Notes: a model not told the origin generated them from the letters alone. A DNA stretch of 64,000 nt from Fibrobacter sp. UWH6 (GCF_900142465.1 NZ_FRAX01000001.1:62001-126000); one strand, 5' to 3'. Shown: positions 8,137 to 19,151, counted from the first letter of the stretch. Numbers and translations are program-made.

Positions 8137-10460
8137 TTACTACCTGCGAAAGGTGTCCAGGAGGTTTCTCCGCCTAGAGCGTTATTCATGGTCTTTTCGG
8201 GTTCGGTTGCGGCGGGGGCTGCATCGACTTCGCGCATATCGAAGATGCTTCTGGAAAATGCGCAACGGAAACCGATTGCGTCAGACCAGTAACGGGGGTC
8301 TTCATCATCGCGTTCGGTCAGGTTCAGAACGGATTCCTTGTCTTTCCAGGAACCACCCTTGTAAACCTTGTTGGAGCCCATCATGGAACCGGTGGGGTTA
8401 GAATCCTCAACCCAGAACGAGAACATGGAGTAGCTGTCGAGAGTCCATTCTGCCACGTTACCGGACATGTCGTAGAGTCCCCATTGATTGGGCTTCTTGG
8501 AACTGACCGGCTGGGGACCGTAGTCAAAACTGCTCTTGCCTTTCTTGTAGGAATTGTCGCGATAGACAGCATAGATGTTCACGTTGGGATTTTCATCTAG
8601 ATTCCACAGGGAGCCCTCGTTGTTGTCGGCTCGGCCTGCAAATTCCCACTGGGCTTCAGTGGGCAGGTCACCACCAATAGCCTGGCAGAACTTGCGGGCG
8701 TCTTCCCAGTTGATGTTGTGTACCGGTTTGCGGGGGGCCAGGAAGGTGGAATGGTCTTCAATTCTCTGGGTGGAGTCGATCTTGGCCATGACTTCCTTGA
8801 ACATCTGCTGCGTCACTTCAGTGGTGTGGATGGCGAAAGGAGACATGCTAACGACTTTGCCGTAATAACGAAAGGCCCCCGAGTCAATGAGTGCCACGGA
8901 GCCACGGATCTTGTCTCTGATAATGCGGGGAGCGTTGGCGTTGACTTCTAGATGGAAGCCTTCGTCAGCCTTGGCGGTTTCAACCTTGCGTTCCTCGCTG
9001 ATTTCCTGAGGAGGAGGTTCTATGGGGCGGTTGAGCCAGTCCTGGACTTCGGTCATATCGAAGATGTAGCCCGGCAGTTCAAAACTACCGTGGCTGGGCA
9101 GGATGTTCTTATCTATTTCCAGTTCCAGCTTTGAGTAGCGATACTGGTAGCGACCTTTGAGCAGGCCTTCCTGGTAATGCCAGACGGGCTTGTTGTTTTC
9201 GAGGGTGATGATGGCGCGGACGCTGGCGCCTGCAACGATCATGGCGTAAAGAGAATCGGGAGTGTATCCGTCTACATAGCCGTTCCAGGAAACGTCGTAA
9301 CGTTCATGGTCCTTGCCCAGAAAAACTCGGATGCCCACGACGGCCTTTTCGTTTGTTGCAGGGTCAATTCCGTAAACCGGTTCCATTTTCGAAGGGATCA
9401 TGGCTCCTCGAAGAGGGAGGGCCTGCAGGCTGTCCAGCTTACGACGGAGGGCCTTGTTTACCAGTCTAGCGGGACCCATCTTGCTGGAACGCCATAAGTC
9501 TAGAGCTTCAAGACGCTTCTGCTTGAATCTTACCATGTAGTCGTGGTAGGGCTGTTCGTCTTCGGCGATGTTCAAGGTCAGGGGACGCCTGGGGGTGGGG
9601 TAAATCTTTGAAAATTCGTTTGTGTCTACCAGGTCTACGTTACGCTGCAGTTCGTATGTGAGCTTATCGTACAGGTATTCAGTCTGTTCCAGAGTCCTGG
9701 CTGCGGCAACGCTATCTAGGGTGACGGTTGTCTTGGGCGGATTGATGGCTGTGGTATCAACTGCGATCAATTCCGGTTTCAGTTCCACAACACTTCCGCT
9801 AGGAACATAAACGGCGTCTACATAGGGGAGGTAGTCCGGAGCGCTAAAGGCGAAGGCGTACATACCCGGCTTGACAGGGTAGATTCTGGAAGGTACCGAG
9901 TCCACCATCTTGATGGTGATGGATGTGGTCTGCAGGTCCTTTATTGGAGAGCTGATATTGATTACGCCGGGAAGGTCCGTTTCCTTGAGCATCTGCCAGC
10001 GGTCATTCTTGCGGAAGAACAGCTTGGGGACGCGGGGAGAGTATATGTATTCCTTGTCAAAGTAGATGTCTGATTCATCCTGGAATGCCTTGGTGTTGGA
10101 AGAACCGTAAAAACGCATACCGATGACTTCGGAGGATTTCAGGTAATTTTCCTTAAGGCTGAAAGCGTGGAGTCGGGTAAAGTTGTTGACATCCAGCTGA
10201 CCAGAGAACCAGTGGTATTCCTTGGGACCCTTTTTCTGACGGAGGTAGATGGTGTTGGACTTAAGAGGAATGGTCGGCGTTTCAGAAATGGAGAGCCCGC
10301 CTTCACGCACGATGGGCATGTCTGCCACTTCATGCATTCCTACGCCTTTCTTGAACAGGTTGGGAGCAATCTTGTAGTTGCGGTCACTGTCTGCCATGGA
10401 GAGTGCTGGGAGCAGCATCAAGAGCGGCAAACAGCGGGCGCACAGGTGTGAAAACTTCAT
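8133..10460 (-). CDS. secreted protein with PEGA-like and formylglycine-generating-enzyme (FGE) fold domain
   Basis: A 775-residue protein. ATG 10460 is chosen because GAGGAG lies just upstream; the frame opens 6 codons earlier without an RBS. A signal peptide (LLMLLPALSMADS) is present and there is no lipobox. Around residues 205-240 a PEGA-like module is visible (YPVKPGMYAFAFSAPDYLPYVDAVYVPSG). The C-terminal region, about residues 520-735, is an FGE/SUMF1 fold: TTEVTQQMF, PVHNINWEDARKFCQAIGGDLPTEAQWEFAGR, YDMSGNVAEWTLD, KVYKGGSW and the terminal GFRC. The paired active-site cysteines of true formylglycine-generating enzymes are absent after KGGSW, so it is probably structural or a binding protein. 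GldJ/GldK of gliding/T9SS systems use the same fold, but no specific relation can be shown here. Confidence 0.82.
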   Translation of the reverse strand: MKFSHLCARCLPLLMLLPALSMADSDRNYKIAPNLFKKGVGMHEVADMPIVREGGLSISETPTIPLKSNTIYLRQKKGPKEYHWFSGQLDVNNFTRLHAFSLKENYLKSSEVIGMRFYGSSNTKAFQDESDIYFDKEYIYSPRVPKLFFRKNDRWQMLKETDLPGVINISSPIKDLQTTSITIKMVDSVPSRIYPVKPGMYAFAFSAPDYLPYVDAVYVPSGSVVELKPELIAVDTTAINPPKTTVTLDSVAAARTLEQTEYLYDKLTYELQRNVDLVDTNEFSKIYPTPRRPLTLNIAEDEQPYHDYMVRFKQKRLEALDLWRSSKMGPARLVNKALRRKLDSLQALPLRGAMIPSKMEPVYGIDPATNEKAVVGIRVFLGKDHERYDVSWNGYVDGYTPDSLYAMIVAGASVRAIITLENNKPVWHYQEGLLKGRYQYRYSKLELEIDKNILPSHGSFELPGYIFDMTEVQDWLNRPIEPPPQEISEERKVETAKADEGFHLEVNANAPRIIRDKIRGSVALIDSGAFRYYGKVVSMSPFAIHTTEVTQQMFKEVMAKIDSTQRIEDHSTFLAPRKPVHNINWEDARKFCQAIGGDLPTEAQWEFAGRADNNEGSLWNLDENPNVNIYAVYRDNSYKKGKSSFDYGPQPVSSKKPNQWGLYDMSGNVAEWTLDSYSMFSFWVEDSNPTGSMMGSNKVYKGGSWKDKESVLNLTERDDEDPRYWSDAIGFRCAFSRSIFDMREVDAAPAATEPEKTMNNALGGETSWTPFAGSK

Positions 10461-10490
10461 ATTTTCTCCTCTAATCAAAGCTCTTTTAGA

Positions 10491-10506
10491 GATGTTCTAA
10501 AACATC
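10491..10506. promoter_or_regulatory. short inverted repeat upstream of the FGE-fold gene
   Basis: GATGTT CTAA AACATC, a 6-bp palindrome 31 bases before ATG 10460 in the AT-rich region that must hold the promoter of this gene. It is a possible operator or leader hairpin. Confidence 0.3.
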
Positions 10507-10567
10507 GCAATTTTATTACATAAAAATAACTTTTTTGTGTAAAATCATAAAATGAGAGCTCTAATTT

Positions 10568-13500
10568 CTATTCATTAATGCCCATTTCCAACAAATGTCC
10601 GCCTTCAGATCCGCCTACGGGGCCCAATTCCACCTTCCAGTCGGCCAGACGGATAATGTCGGGGTGGTGCTCGATGACGATTACCGTGTCGCCACGGGCA
10701 GAAAGTCTGCGTAGCAGGTTCCATAGAATCTGGATATCTTTTAGGTGGAGGCCGGTGGTGGGTTCGTCTAACAGGTATACCATTTCGGTGGCGGGACGTT
10801 TGGCCAGTTCCGCTGCCAGTTTTAGGCGTTGTGACTCGCCGCCGCTGAGGGTGGTTACGGGCTGTCCTAACTTGACGTAGGGTAAGCCCACATCACGGAG
10901 GCATTCCAGCTTGGGCAAAATCTTGGGTTGGTCCTTGAAGAATTCACAGGCTTCGACCACGCGCATGTCCAGGACGTCGGCGATGTTCTTCCCCTTGAAA
11001 GTGACGGTTAGGGTTTCCTGGTTGTAACGCTTGCCACCGCAAACTTCGCAGGGTTCCCAGATGTCTGAAAGGAAGTGCATTTCTACGGAGATGGCGCCTC
11101 GCCCTTCGCAGGCTTCGCAGCGGCCTCTGGCCAGGTTATAGCTGAATCGGCCATAGTCAAAGCCCTTGACCTTGGACTGTTCCAGCTTGGCGAACAGTTT
11201 GCGGATATCGTCGAATACGCCGGTAAAGCTGGCGGGGGTACTGCGGGGAGTGCCCGAAATGGGGCTCTGGTCTACCAGAAGTACTTCCCCAGTTTGCTTT
11301 TTCTTTCCGCGGGCCTGGAATTTTTTCTTGAGGGCGGGGTAAATCTCGTCCATGACCAGGGAACTCTTGCCGGAACCGGAAACTCCGCAGACCACGCTGA
11401 CGGCGCTCTTGGGGAACTTTACGGAAAGGTTCTTGAGGTTGTTGTGGCAGAGACCGCTAAATGTATAGAATTCCGTGGAGTCGGTAATGCGGATGGGGGC
11501 CACTTCGTTGGCCACGGGGGTTTGGTGGGTTAGGAACTTTACGGTTTCACTGCGGGGGAATTGCTGCAGGGCGTAAGGCTTGGCCAGCAAGGTGGGGGAA
11601 CCTTCGGCTACCACTTCGCCACCGAAGTCACCTGCGCCAGGACCCATATCAATAATGTGGTCGGCGGCTTCCATCATCTTCTGGTCGTGTTCAACAACCA
11701 CCAATGTGTTGCCCAGGTCGCGGAGTCGGTACAAGGTGTCTAGCAGTTTTGCGGTGTCACTTTCGTGAAGACCGACGGTGGGTTCGTCCAGAACGTATAG
11801 CACACCTTCTAGGCCGCTGCCGATCTGGCTTGCTAGGCGGATACGCTGGGATTCGCCACCGCTCAGGGTGTCGCCGGCGCGGTCCAGGCCGATGTATCCC
11901 AGACCCACAGATTTCAGGAAGTCCAGGCGGCCGATGATTTCACGGAGCAAGGGCTCTGCTACGGTGCGCTTGCCTTCGGCGTTCTTGTCGTTGTCGAAGT
12001 TCACGTTGGCGAACCAGTCACGGGCATTGGCGATACTCATGTGATGAACGTCCATGATGTTCTTGCCGTTGATTCGTACGGCAAGATATTCCGGCTTTAG
12101 ACGTTCTCCATGGCAGCTGGGGCATTCCTTGGGGGAGTCCTTCTTGCCGTCTTTTAGGTAACCAAGGCCAAGGCAGGTTTCGCAGGCACCCCAGTGGGTG
12201 TTGAAACTGAAGAACTTGGGATTCAGGGCGCTGTCCATGTACCAGCCGCATTCAGGGCAACCCGGTTTTTCGCTGGCGGAAAGACGTTCTTCCCCTTCGC
12301 AGTCCATGTACAGGATGCCGTTCCCGTCGCGGTAAGCCCTTTCAAAGGCTTCGACCAGTCGGGCTCGGTTATCTTCCTTGACGACAACCTGGTCCACAAT
12401 GGCCAGCACCTGTTTTTCGCGGGTGGGAATCTTGGGCAGCGGCAATTCTACCAGCTGGTCGCCCATGTACACCTTGCGGTATCCCTTTTCTGTCAAAATT
12501 TTTGAAAGTTTCAGGATGTCCTTTACCTGGAAGGGGGCGAGGACGGTAACCATCTTGTTCAGGTCGCGGCTGAAGGCCAATTGGATCAAGTCGCCGGCGG
12601 CATAGGAATCCACGGGCTTGCCGCAATGGAGGCAGTGGGGCGTACCTGCGCGAGACCAGAAAATACGGAAGTAATCGTAGATTTCGGTGAGGGTGGCCAC
12701 GGTGCTGCGAGGGCTCTTGCTGGCGCTTTTCTGGTCGATGGCGATGGCGGGGGCGAGACCTGTAATGGAATCGATGCTTCCGCGGTCGGGGCGGCCCAGG
12801 AATCGTCGGGCGTAAGTGCTGAGGGTTTCCACAAAGCGGCGCTGGCCTTCGTTGAACAAAGTATGGAATGCCAGGCTGGATTTTCCGGAGCCGCTAACGC
12901 CTGTTACCACCGTCAGTTTGTGGCGGGGAATGGTAACGTCAATGTTCTTGAGGTTGTGCTTGCGGGCGCCTCGAACTTCGATGTCAAGGGAAGGGCCGTC
13001 AACTCCCGCCTTCTTGGCGGCTGCGTTATAGATGGCGCGGTTTTCGGCGACGGCTCCCATCTGGCTGACAGGAACGTTCTTGCCGTGTTTTTTTGCCAGT
13101 ACCGGAGCCAGGTAGCGGCCTGTTTCTGACTTCTTGCATTTGGCGATTTGTTCCGGTGTGCCGGTGGCGATAATCTTTCCGCCGTGAATGCCTGCATCGG
13201 GGCCCAGGTCGATAATCCAGTCGGCGCACTTGATTACGTCAAGATTGTGTTCGATAATGATGACGCTGTTGCCCAGGCTGCGCAAGCGGTTCAGACATTC
13301 CATGAGCTTGCGGATGTCTTCGAAATGGAGACCTGTGGTCGGTTCGTCTAACAGATAAAGGGTCTTGCCGGTACCGGGCCTGCGCAGTTCAGAAGCGATC
13401 TTGATACGTTGTGCTTCGCCGCCGCTCAAGGTTGTGGAGGGCTGTCCTAAGGTCAGGTAACCAAGGCCCACTTCGCAAAGCAGATTCAGCGGCTGGGCGA

Positions 13501-15913
13501 TTTTGGAAATGTCCTTGAAAAATTCTGCGGCTTCGCTGATGCTCATGTCTAGAATTTCGGAAACATTCTTGCCCTTATAATAAACTTCGCGGGTGGCGTC
13601 ATTAAAACGCTTGCCGTTACAGACTTCGCAGGTCACCTGGACAGAAGGCAGAATGTGCATGTCCACTACTTTTACGCCGGCACCTTCGCAGGCATCGCAG
13701 CGGCCGCCTTTCACGTTAAAGCTGAATCGGCTCTTGCTGTAACCGCGGATCTTGCTTTCTTCCATGCTGGCGAAAAGGTCGCGGATGTCGTCCCAGATTT
13801 TTGTGTAGGTGGCAGGATTGCTGCGGGGGGTGCGGCCAATGGGTGTCTGGTCGATTTCAATGACCTTGTCGATATTTTCGAGGCCTTCCATGTGGTCGAA
13901 CTTTCCCACAGGTTCTTCGGAGTTGAAGAATACGCGGGCCAGTTCACGACGCAAAATCTGATTAACCAAGGTGCTCTTGCCGGAACCCGAAACGCCGGTT
14001 ACCACCGTGAGGGCGCCGTCCAGCGGAAATTCCACATCGATGTTTTTCAGGTTGTTCTCGGCGGCTCCGCACACCTTCAGTTTCGGGGTGTCCTTGGTAA
14101 TTTTCTTCCGTTCTGCAGGAATCTCGATTGCCTTACGTCCGCTCAGGTATGCGCCTGTGAGAGAAGCTTTATTCTTTTCTAGTTCATCAACGGTTCCTGC
14201 GGCGATGATTCGTCCGCCTTCTACACCGGCGCCGGGGCCCACGTCAATGACGCAATCGGCGTGACGCATGGTGTCTTCGTCGTGTTCCACCACAATCAGG
14301 CTGTTGCCCTGGGCTCTCAAATGTTCCAGCATTCCCAGCAGCTTGTCGTTGTCGCGGGGGTGCAAACCGATACTGGGTTCGTCAAGAACGTACAGCACAC
14401 CTTGAAGCCCGGCGCCCACAGCACTGGCCAGGCGAATTCGCTGTGCCTCGCCACCGCTCAAGGTAGAGGCCTTGCGAGAAATGTTCAGGTAACCAAGACC
14501 CACCGCATTCAAGAAACTCAGACGGCCGCGAATCTCCTTCAGCACTTCCTTGCCGATTCGCAATTCCTTTTCGCTCAACTTCAAATTGTCGAAAAATTCT
14601 ACAGACTTTTCTACAGACCAGTCGGTCAGTTCCGTAATGTTATGACCGTGAAAATCTACGGCGTTGGCGATGGGGTTAATGCGGGTGCCCTTGCATTCGG
14701 GGCAGACTCCAATTTCCATGAACTTGCGGAAGTGGAAAATATGCCACATGTCCCACAGTTCCTGCATGATGCTGATGACGCCTCGTTCGCTGCCGCTAGG
14801 AGTGCCGTACAGAATGGCATCCTGCTGTTCCTTTTTCAGCTTGTTCCAAGGCGTGTCAAACGTAAACTTCATTTCGTTGGCGATGGTTCGCAAGTTGCGC
14901 CAGCCGAAATCGCTAAAGATGATATTGCCATCGTCCTTCTTCTGGCAGGCTAGGGCTCCCTGCTTCAAGGACAATGTCTTGTCGGGAACTACCAGATTTA
15001 CGTCGAACTTGCAGCTTTCTCCGAGACCGCGGCAAGCGGGGCATTGCCCCTTGGGATCGTTAAAACTGAAGAATCGCGGTTCCAGTTCCGGGATGGAGAT
15101 GTTGCACTTGGGGCAAGCTAGCAGCGTACCCTGCAGACGGTATTCCTCGGCGCCGTTCGCACCAGAAACTTCTGCAGAACCCGTTGCACCGGTAGCACCG
15201 AACAAGAAACTCACCAGTTTACCTTCGGTCAACTTTAACGCCCCTTCCAGGGCTTCGCGGAGGCGGCTCATGTTCTTGCGTTCTAGAACTAGGCGGTCAA
15301 TCACCGCTTCGATGGTATGCTTCTCGTATCGCACCAATTGCGGCACTTCTTCAATTCTATAAATCACCCCGTCTACACGGGCGCGAACAAAGCCCTTCTC
15401 CTTAAGCTCTGCCAGCTCCTTGCGGTATTCGCCCTTACGTTCCTGTACAATGGGGGCCATGACTGTCAGCTGTTTTCCTTCGTCCCCGGCATAGAGATTA
15501 TCAACAATCTGGTCTACCGTTTGCGCCTGGATCACGCGTCCACACTTAGGGCAATGAGGCACGCCAAGGCGTGCAAAAAGTAGGCGGTAATGGTCCAGGA
15601 TTTCTACCACTGTTCCCACGGTACTACGTGGGTTTCGGTTCACCGTTTTCTGGTCGATGCTGATGGTGGGAGAAATGCCGCGGACACTTTCCACTTCGGG
15701 GCGCTTCATCCGTCCAATAAACTGGCGGGCATAAGCTGAAAGGGATTCCACGAAACGACGCTGCCCTTCCTGGAACACCGTATCGAAGGCCAGGCTGGAT
15801 TTTCCCGAGCCCGAAACGCCGGTGACGACTACGATGGAGTCGCGGGGAATGGATAGACTTACATGTCGGAGGTTATGCTCGTGAGCGTCGCGGATGTCGA
15901 TGGACTTTGTCAT
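10568..15913 (-). CDS. uvrA: double-length excinuclease ABC subunit A (tandem UvrA)
   Basis: A 1781-residue protein about twice the usual ~940 residues, made of two complete UvrA copies. Copy 1 spans about residues 1-935 and copy 2 about 970-1781. UvrA scans DNA for bulky lesions and loads UvrB. Four Walker A motifs (GVSGSGKS, near residues 33, 641, 1006 and 1509) and four ABC signatures ([10 protein letters not shown] twice, [20 protein letters not shown]) are present, each followed by a DEP Walker B. All zinc-binding CxxC pairs remain in both copies (HCPKC, ACPKC/QCPAC, GRCDAC/TCEVC; HCLHC, GCPEC/ACETC, GRCEAC/PCEVC). No frameshift or decay is seen, so both halves look functional. Tandem UvrA is known from chlamydiae. 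The start ATG 15913 has TGAGG upstream. The gene appears monocistronic. Confidence 0.95.
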   Translation of the reverse strand: MTKSIDIRDAHEHNLRHVSLSIPRDSIVVVTGVSGSGKSSLAFDTVFQEGQRRFVESLSAYARQFIGRMKRPEVESVRGISPTISIDQKTVNRNPRSTVGTVVEILDHYRLLFARLGVPHCPKCGRVIQAQTVDQIVDNLYAGDEGKQLTVMAPIVQERKGEYRKELAELKEKGFVRARVDGVIYRIEEVPQLVRYEKHTIEAVIDRLVLERKNMSRLREALEGALKLTEGKLVSFLFGATGATGSAEVSGANGAEEYRLQGTLLACPKCNISIPELEPRFFSFNDPKGQCPACRGLGESCKFDVNLVVPDKTLSLKQGALACQKKDDGNIIFSDFGWRNLRTIANEMKFTFDTPWNKLKKEQQDAILYGTPSGSERGVISIMQELWDMWHIFHFRKFMEIGVCPECKGTRINPIANAVDFHGHNITELTDWSVEKSVEFFDNLKLSEKELRIGKEVLKEIRGRLSFLNAVGLGYLNISRKASTLSGGEAQRIRLASAVGAGLQGVLYVLDEPSIGLHPRDNDKLLGMLEHLRAQGNSLIVVEHDEDTMRHADCVIDVGPGAGVEGGRIIAAGTVDELEKNKASLTGAYLSGRKAIEIPAERKKITKDTPKLKVCGAAENNLKNIDVEFPLDGALTVVTGVSGSGKSTLVNQILRRELARVFFNSEEPVGKFDHMEGLENIDKVIEIDQTPIGRTPRSNPATYTKIWDDIRDLFASMEESKIRGYSKSRFSFNVKGGRCDACEGAGVKVVDMHILPSVQVTCEVCNGKRFNDATREVYYKGKNVSEILDMSISEAAEFFKDISKIAQPLNLLCEVGLGYLTLGQPSTTLSGGEAQRIKIASELRRPGTGKTLYLLDEPTTGLHFEDIRKLMECLNRLRSLGNSVIIIEHNLDVIKCADWIIDLGPDAGIHGGKIIATGTPEQIAKCKKSETGRYLAPVLAKKHGKNVPVSQMGAVAENRAIYNAAAKKAGVDGPSLDIEVRGARKHNLKNIDVTIPRHKLTVVTGVSGSGKSSLAFHTLFNEGQRRFVETLSTYARRFLGRPDRGSIDSITGLAPAIAIDQKSASKSPRSTVATLTEIYDYFRIFWSRAGTPHCLHCGKPVDSYAAGDLIQLAFSRDLNKMVTVLAPFQVKDILKLSKILTEKGYRKVYMGDQLVELPLPKIPTREKQVLAIVDQVVVKEDNRARLVEAFERAYRDGNGILYMDCEGEERLSASEKPGCPECGWYMDSALNPKFFSFNTHWGACETCLGLGYLKDGKKDSPKECPSCHGERLKPEYLAVRINGKNIMDVHHMSIANARDWFANVNFDNDKNAEGKRTVAEPLLREIIGRLDFLKSVGLGYIGLDRAGDTLSGGESQRIRLASQIGSGLEGVLYVLDEPTVGLHESDTAKLLDTLYRLRDLGNTLVVVEHDQKMMEAADHIIDMGPGAGDFGGEVVAEGSPTLLAKPYALQQFPRSETVKFLTHQTPVANEVAPIRITDSTEFYTFSGLCHNNLKNLSVKFPKSAVSVVCGVSGSGKSSLVMDEIYPALKKKFQARGKKKQTGEVLLVDQSPISGTPRSTPASFTGVFDDIRKLFAKLEQSKVKGFDYGRFSYNLARGRCEACEGRGAISVEMHFLSDIWEPCEVCGGKRYNQETLTVTFKGKNIADVLDMRVVEACEFFKDQPKILPKLECLRDVGLPYVKLGQPVTTLSGGESQRLKLAAELAKRPATEMVYLLDEPTTGLHLKDIQILWNLLRRLSARGDTVIVIEHHPDIIRLADWKVELGPVGGSEGGHLLEMGINE

Positions 15914-16036
15914 ACCTCAAATATAGTGAACATTTGAATAGAAATCAATGACTTGTGGGCTAAATAAGCCATATTGGATAATGGAAATTGAAGACTTGAT
16001 GGATCATTTTAATTGTTTGAATGTATCATTAGTATT

Positions 16037-18037
16037 ATGGATAATGTAGAGCAGAACAACGAACGTGAAATGCTGGAGCTGGTCTTGCAGGCGACGGCGT
16101 CTTCTTACGTGTCGATGCATATCTTGAACATGCTGGACTTTACCTTTGAACCGGTTAAGACCACGCCGAATATTGATGCCATTATTCAAAAATTCGGTAA
16201 TCAAGATATTCGAAGACTCCTTCCCTTTGTTCTGGGTATTTTGACAGACCCGATTTCTAGGAACGAGGTGTCACTGTTTAGTGATATTGAAACCTTAGAT
16301 GAAAGGTTGAAGGACGTCAATCAGATTGCTCTTGAGTTTCTTAGCAGTACCATGGGTTGGTGCCGTTGTCGATTTATTGCGGTGACCAGGCAGGCTAACG
16401 GACTTCTGGAAAAGGTTCTGTGTGTTGTAGAAAATATTGACCAGACCCGAAGGGAAAGCTACCTGCAGGTAGGAATCATCAACGTTCTGGCTGAAAACTT
16501 TACCAATATCTTTACCGTAAATGCCAAAACCCGTGAGGCTCGAACCTTCCGATATTCTGAAAAGGCCGTGGGTGTTCAGCAGACCATACAGAATGCTCCC
16601 CTTTACGAAAACATTATGGGGGCTTACATCCAGAACAATGTCTATGAAGCAGATCGAGAAGACATGCTTAAGACATGCGAGTTCAGCAACCTGGTAAGAG
16701 TGATGCGTGAGGAGGGAACATTCTCCTATCATTATCGTATGGTGTTGAATGGGGAACCGCACTTCTACCTGTTCAAGGCGGTTCGACTTGGCAACGCCGA
16801 AAATTTTGAAGTGATTGTCATCGGTGTCGCTTGTGAAGACGAAGCAAAGAAGCAAGAGGCTTTGCTAGAAGAGTCCTTGAGAGTTGCAGAACAAGCCAAC
16901 AAATCCAAGAGTACCTTCCTCTTCAACATGAGCCACGATATCCGAACGCCCATGAATGCCATTCTGGGTTTTGCAAACCTCTTGGAAAAACATAGCGACG
17001 ATCCTGAATTGATCAAATCCTATGCCAATAAGATCAAGGGCGCTGGGTCCTATCTGCTGAACCTCATTAATGAAGTTCTTGAAATGGCGCGAATCGAAAG
17101 CGGAGCCACATCCGTGAACGAAAAACCGACAAATCTTTTCGACATTGCGTCGCAGATTAGAGCGGTCTTTGATGAAGAATATCGCAAGAAAAAGATTGTG
17201 GTGACAGATGAAATTTATCCCGATCATCCTTACGTTCTTTGCGATATGACCAAGATTCAGGGAATTCTGCTGAATGTGATCAGCAATGCCGTCAAGTATA
17301 CTCCCGAAGGGGGCCGTATCAGGATTTCTGTCAGGGATTACCCCCATGAACAGGAAGGGATCCGCCTGTTTGAAACTATTGTGGAAGATTCAGGAATTGG
17401 AATTTCCGAGGATTTTATTCCTCATATTTTTGATAGTTTCTCTCGCGAAAAGAGCGTTACCGAAAACCGTATTTTGGGCACTGGCCTGGGAATGGGCATT
17501 ACCAAGAAATTGGTTGACCTGATGAACGGATCCATCGACGTGGAAAGTCAATTAGGTAAGGGTACAAAAATATCGATCAAGGTACCTCTAAAGGTTATTG
17601 ATAAATTTGAATGCTCGCAGAAAGAAAATGCAGACCTTGATGTATCTCGCCTAAAGGGAATGCGAATTCTTGTGGCTGAAGATAACGAACTGAACCGTGA
17701 AATTGCCGGTGAGCTGTTGCATGAAATGGGCTTCGAAGTTGATTTTGTAGAAGACGGAGTCAAGTGCGTTTCTGTTGTTCAGAACCTAGAGCCTTTTAAT
17801 TACGATTTTATCTTGATGGATGTTCAGATGCCTCATATGGATGGCGTCGAGGCGACTCGACGTATCCGCAATATGACGAATCCTGCCAGGGCGAGCATCC
17901 CCATTATCGCTATGACCGCAAATGTCTTTGACGAAGACCGTAAAAAAGCCTATGATGCGGGTATGAACGGCTTTACCTCAAAACCCATTGAGTTGGATAA
18001 ACTCTACAGAGAAATCGTAAGAGTTCTGGGCAAGTAA
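16037..18037 (+). CDS. soluble hybrid sensor histidine kinase with C-terminal receiver
   Basis: A 666-residue protein from ATG 16037 (a TTG at 16013 opens the frame earlier; neither has a good RBS). No transmembrane helix is seen, so it is probably cytosolic. The first about 270 residues are an unrecognised sensory region with PAS-like stretches (FSYHYRMVLNGEPHFYLFKAVRL). HisKA follows with H-box FNMSHDIRTPMNAI (His300), then an ATPase domain with N-box LNVISNAVKYTPEGG, G1 EDSGIGIS, F-box FDSFSRE and G2 GTGLGMGITKKL. The receiver has the acidic pair AEDN, phospho-acceptor Asp595 (FILMDVQMPHMDG), the Thr in IAMTAN and Lys in SKPIE. No response regulator gene is adjacent, so output is unknown; ligand and target cannot be inferred. 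Confidence 0.92.
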   Translation: MDNVEQNNEREMLELVLQATASSYVSMHILNMLDFTFEPVKTTPNIDAIIQKFGNQDIRRLLPFVLGILTDPISRNEVSLFSDIETLDERLKDVNQIALEFLSSTMGWCRCRFIAVTRQANGLLEKVLCVVENIDQTRRESYLQVGIINVLAENFTNIFTVNAKTREARTFRYSEKAVGVQQTIQNAPLYENIMGAYIQNNVYEADREDMLKTCEFSNLVRVMREEGTFSYHYRMVLNGEPHFYLFKAVRLGNAENFEVIVIGVACEDEAKKQEALLEESLRVAEQANKSKSTFLFNMSHDIRTPMNAILGFANLLEKHSDDPELIKSYANKIKGAGSYLLNLINEVLEMARIESGATSVNEKPTNLFDIASQIRAVFDEEYRKKKIVVTDEIYPDHPYVLCDMTKIQGILLNVISNAVKYTPEGGRIRISVRDYPHEQEGIRLFETIVEDSGIGISEDFIPHIFDSFSREKSVTENRILGTGLGMGITKKLVDLMNGSIDVESQLGKGTKISIKVPLKVIDKFECSQKENADLDVSRLKGMRILVAEDNELNREIAGELLHEMGFEVDFVEDGVKCVSVVQNLEPFNYDFILMDVQMPHMDGVEATRRIRNMTNPARASIPIIAMTANVFDEDRKKAYDAGMNGFTSKPIELDKLYREIVRVLGK

Positions 18038-18051
18038 AAAATGAGGCTGGA

Positions 18052-19083
18052 TTACCACCAGTCCTCATCATCGTCGTCATCTGAAGTTGTGTTGGCGGCA
18101 GTATTTACTGCTGGAATAGAACTTGCTGCAACGGGAGTGTGGGTTTCTGAGCTATCGGCTTCTTCGCTGTTGGTTGCGGTGTTGCCTGATTCCTCGTCGT
18201 TTTGCACTTCGATATTCGTATCTTCGTCGTTGTCTTCTGTACTGGGAGTTTCTTGAGATTTCTCCGCTTCTCTTAGGGCACGGATTCTGGCAGCCTCGAT
18301 TTTTTTACGGCGTCTTTCCCGGATTTTGGCCTTGACGAATTTCTTTGCCTTGTTGGCTTCTTCTATCTGGACTTCGCTGACGGTAGAGTCGGCCTTGGCT
18401 TGATCAACTTGTTCTATGGTGGACCTGGCGTTCTGACCAAAGTCTGGCTTGATGTTTCCTGAAATGGCGTGTACGCAGAAAATGATGAATAGGGTGGCTA
18501 CCACGTAGAATACGAAGCTGTGTCTGTGGGGAATGTTTTCTGCATTCCTGCTTCTCTTGGTGGTAAAGATGTTCATGAATTCTGTAATCACGTCTAGGAA
18601 CAGACTTTGGTGTTTGGCGTTGACTTCACGGCATCGCTTGTTCCAAACGAAACCGTCTAGGATGAGGGAGGCGAATACGGCGATGGGAATGACCCAGGTG
18701 GCTTTAGAATAATTGATGAATAGGGTGGTGAAGAGAACTGCCAAAGCGATCTTGATGCAGTTTAGGAACGCTACGAAATTTCGGTAGAAATCAGGAATGG
18801 AGGAGTCTGATTCTCGACGTAGAGCCCATTCTAATGTTGTGAGAGTGACTGTAAGAAATCCTAGAACCGCAATGACGCCTAAAATGGCGAAGTATAGGAT
18901 TTCCATGGTGAAGCAGTAACCTACGGCGTTGGCGTCGCAGACGGCTCCAGTATTCTGGAAGATTAGTTTTCCCGTAGCATCGACAGTGTGCAGGAATACA
19001 TAGGCCAGAACCATGAAGATGCTGAACAGAATGGCAAATAGCTTTAACAAAAGGGTGGAACCCTTTTCTTCTTTAATGAACAC
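18052..19083 (-). CDS. membrane protein with basic coiled-coil and acidic tail, unknown function
   Basis: I chose the GTG start at 19083 because GGAGG (19092-19096) lies 8 bases upstream; the open frame continues to a TTG at 19122. The 343-residue protein has about five hydrophobic segments in its first half (TLLLKLFAILFSIFMVLAYVF; MEILYFAILGVIAVLGFL; IKIALAVLFTTLFI; WVIPIAVFASLIL; SFVFYVVATLFIIFCVHAI). A soluble C-terminus of about 130 residues follows, with a Lys/Arg-rich helix (KAKKFVKAKIRERRRKKIE) and then a Ser/Thr/Glu/Asp-rich stretch ending in DDDDDEDWW. No family is recognised. A perfect GTGA-N6-TCAC palindrome lies about 60 bases upstream. Confidence 0.72.
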   Translation of the reverse strand: MFIKEEKGSTLLLKLFAILFSIFMVLAYVFLHTVDATGKLIFQNTGAVCDANAVGYCFTMEILYFAILGVIAVLGFLTVTLTTLEWALRRESDSSIPDFYRNFVAFLNCIKIALAVLFTTLFINYSKATWVIPIAVFASLILDGFVWNKRCREVNAKHQSLFLDVITEFMNIFTTKRSRNAENIPHRHSFVFYVVATLFIIFCVHAISGNIKPDFGQNARSTIEQVDQAKADSTVSEVQIEEANKAKKFVKAKIRERRRKKIEAARIRALREAEKSQETPSTEDNDEDTNIEVQNDEESGNTATNSEEADSSETHTPVAASSIPAVNTAANTTSDDDDDEDWW

Positions 19084-19137
19084 TCCGACTACCTCCAAAC
19101 AGGTTTGTTTCAATGATAGCAAAAATACATATGAAAT

Positions 19138-19151
19138 GTGATTTTTATCAC
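19138..19151. promoter_or_regulatory. CRP/FNR-family-like palindrome (GTGA-N6-TCAC)
   Basis: GTGATTTTTATCAC is a perfect match to the core of a CRP-type operator, preceded by T as in TGTGA. It lies 54 bases upstream of the GTG start at 19083. No CRP-family gene is in the window, so the regulator is inferred. Confidence 0.4.
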
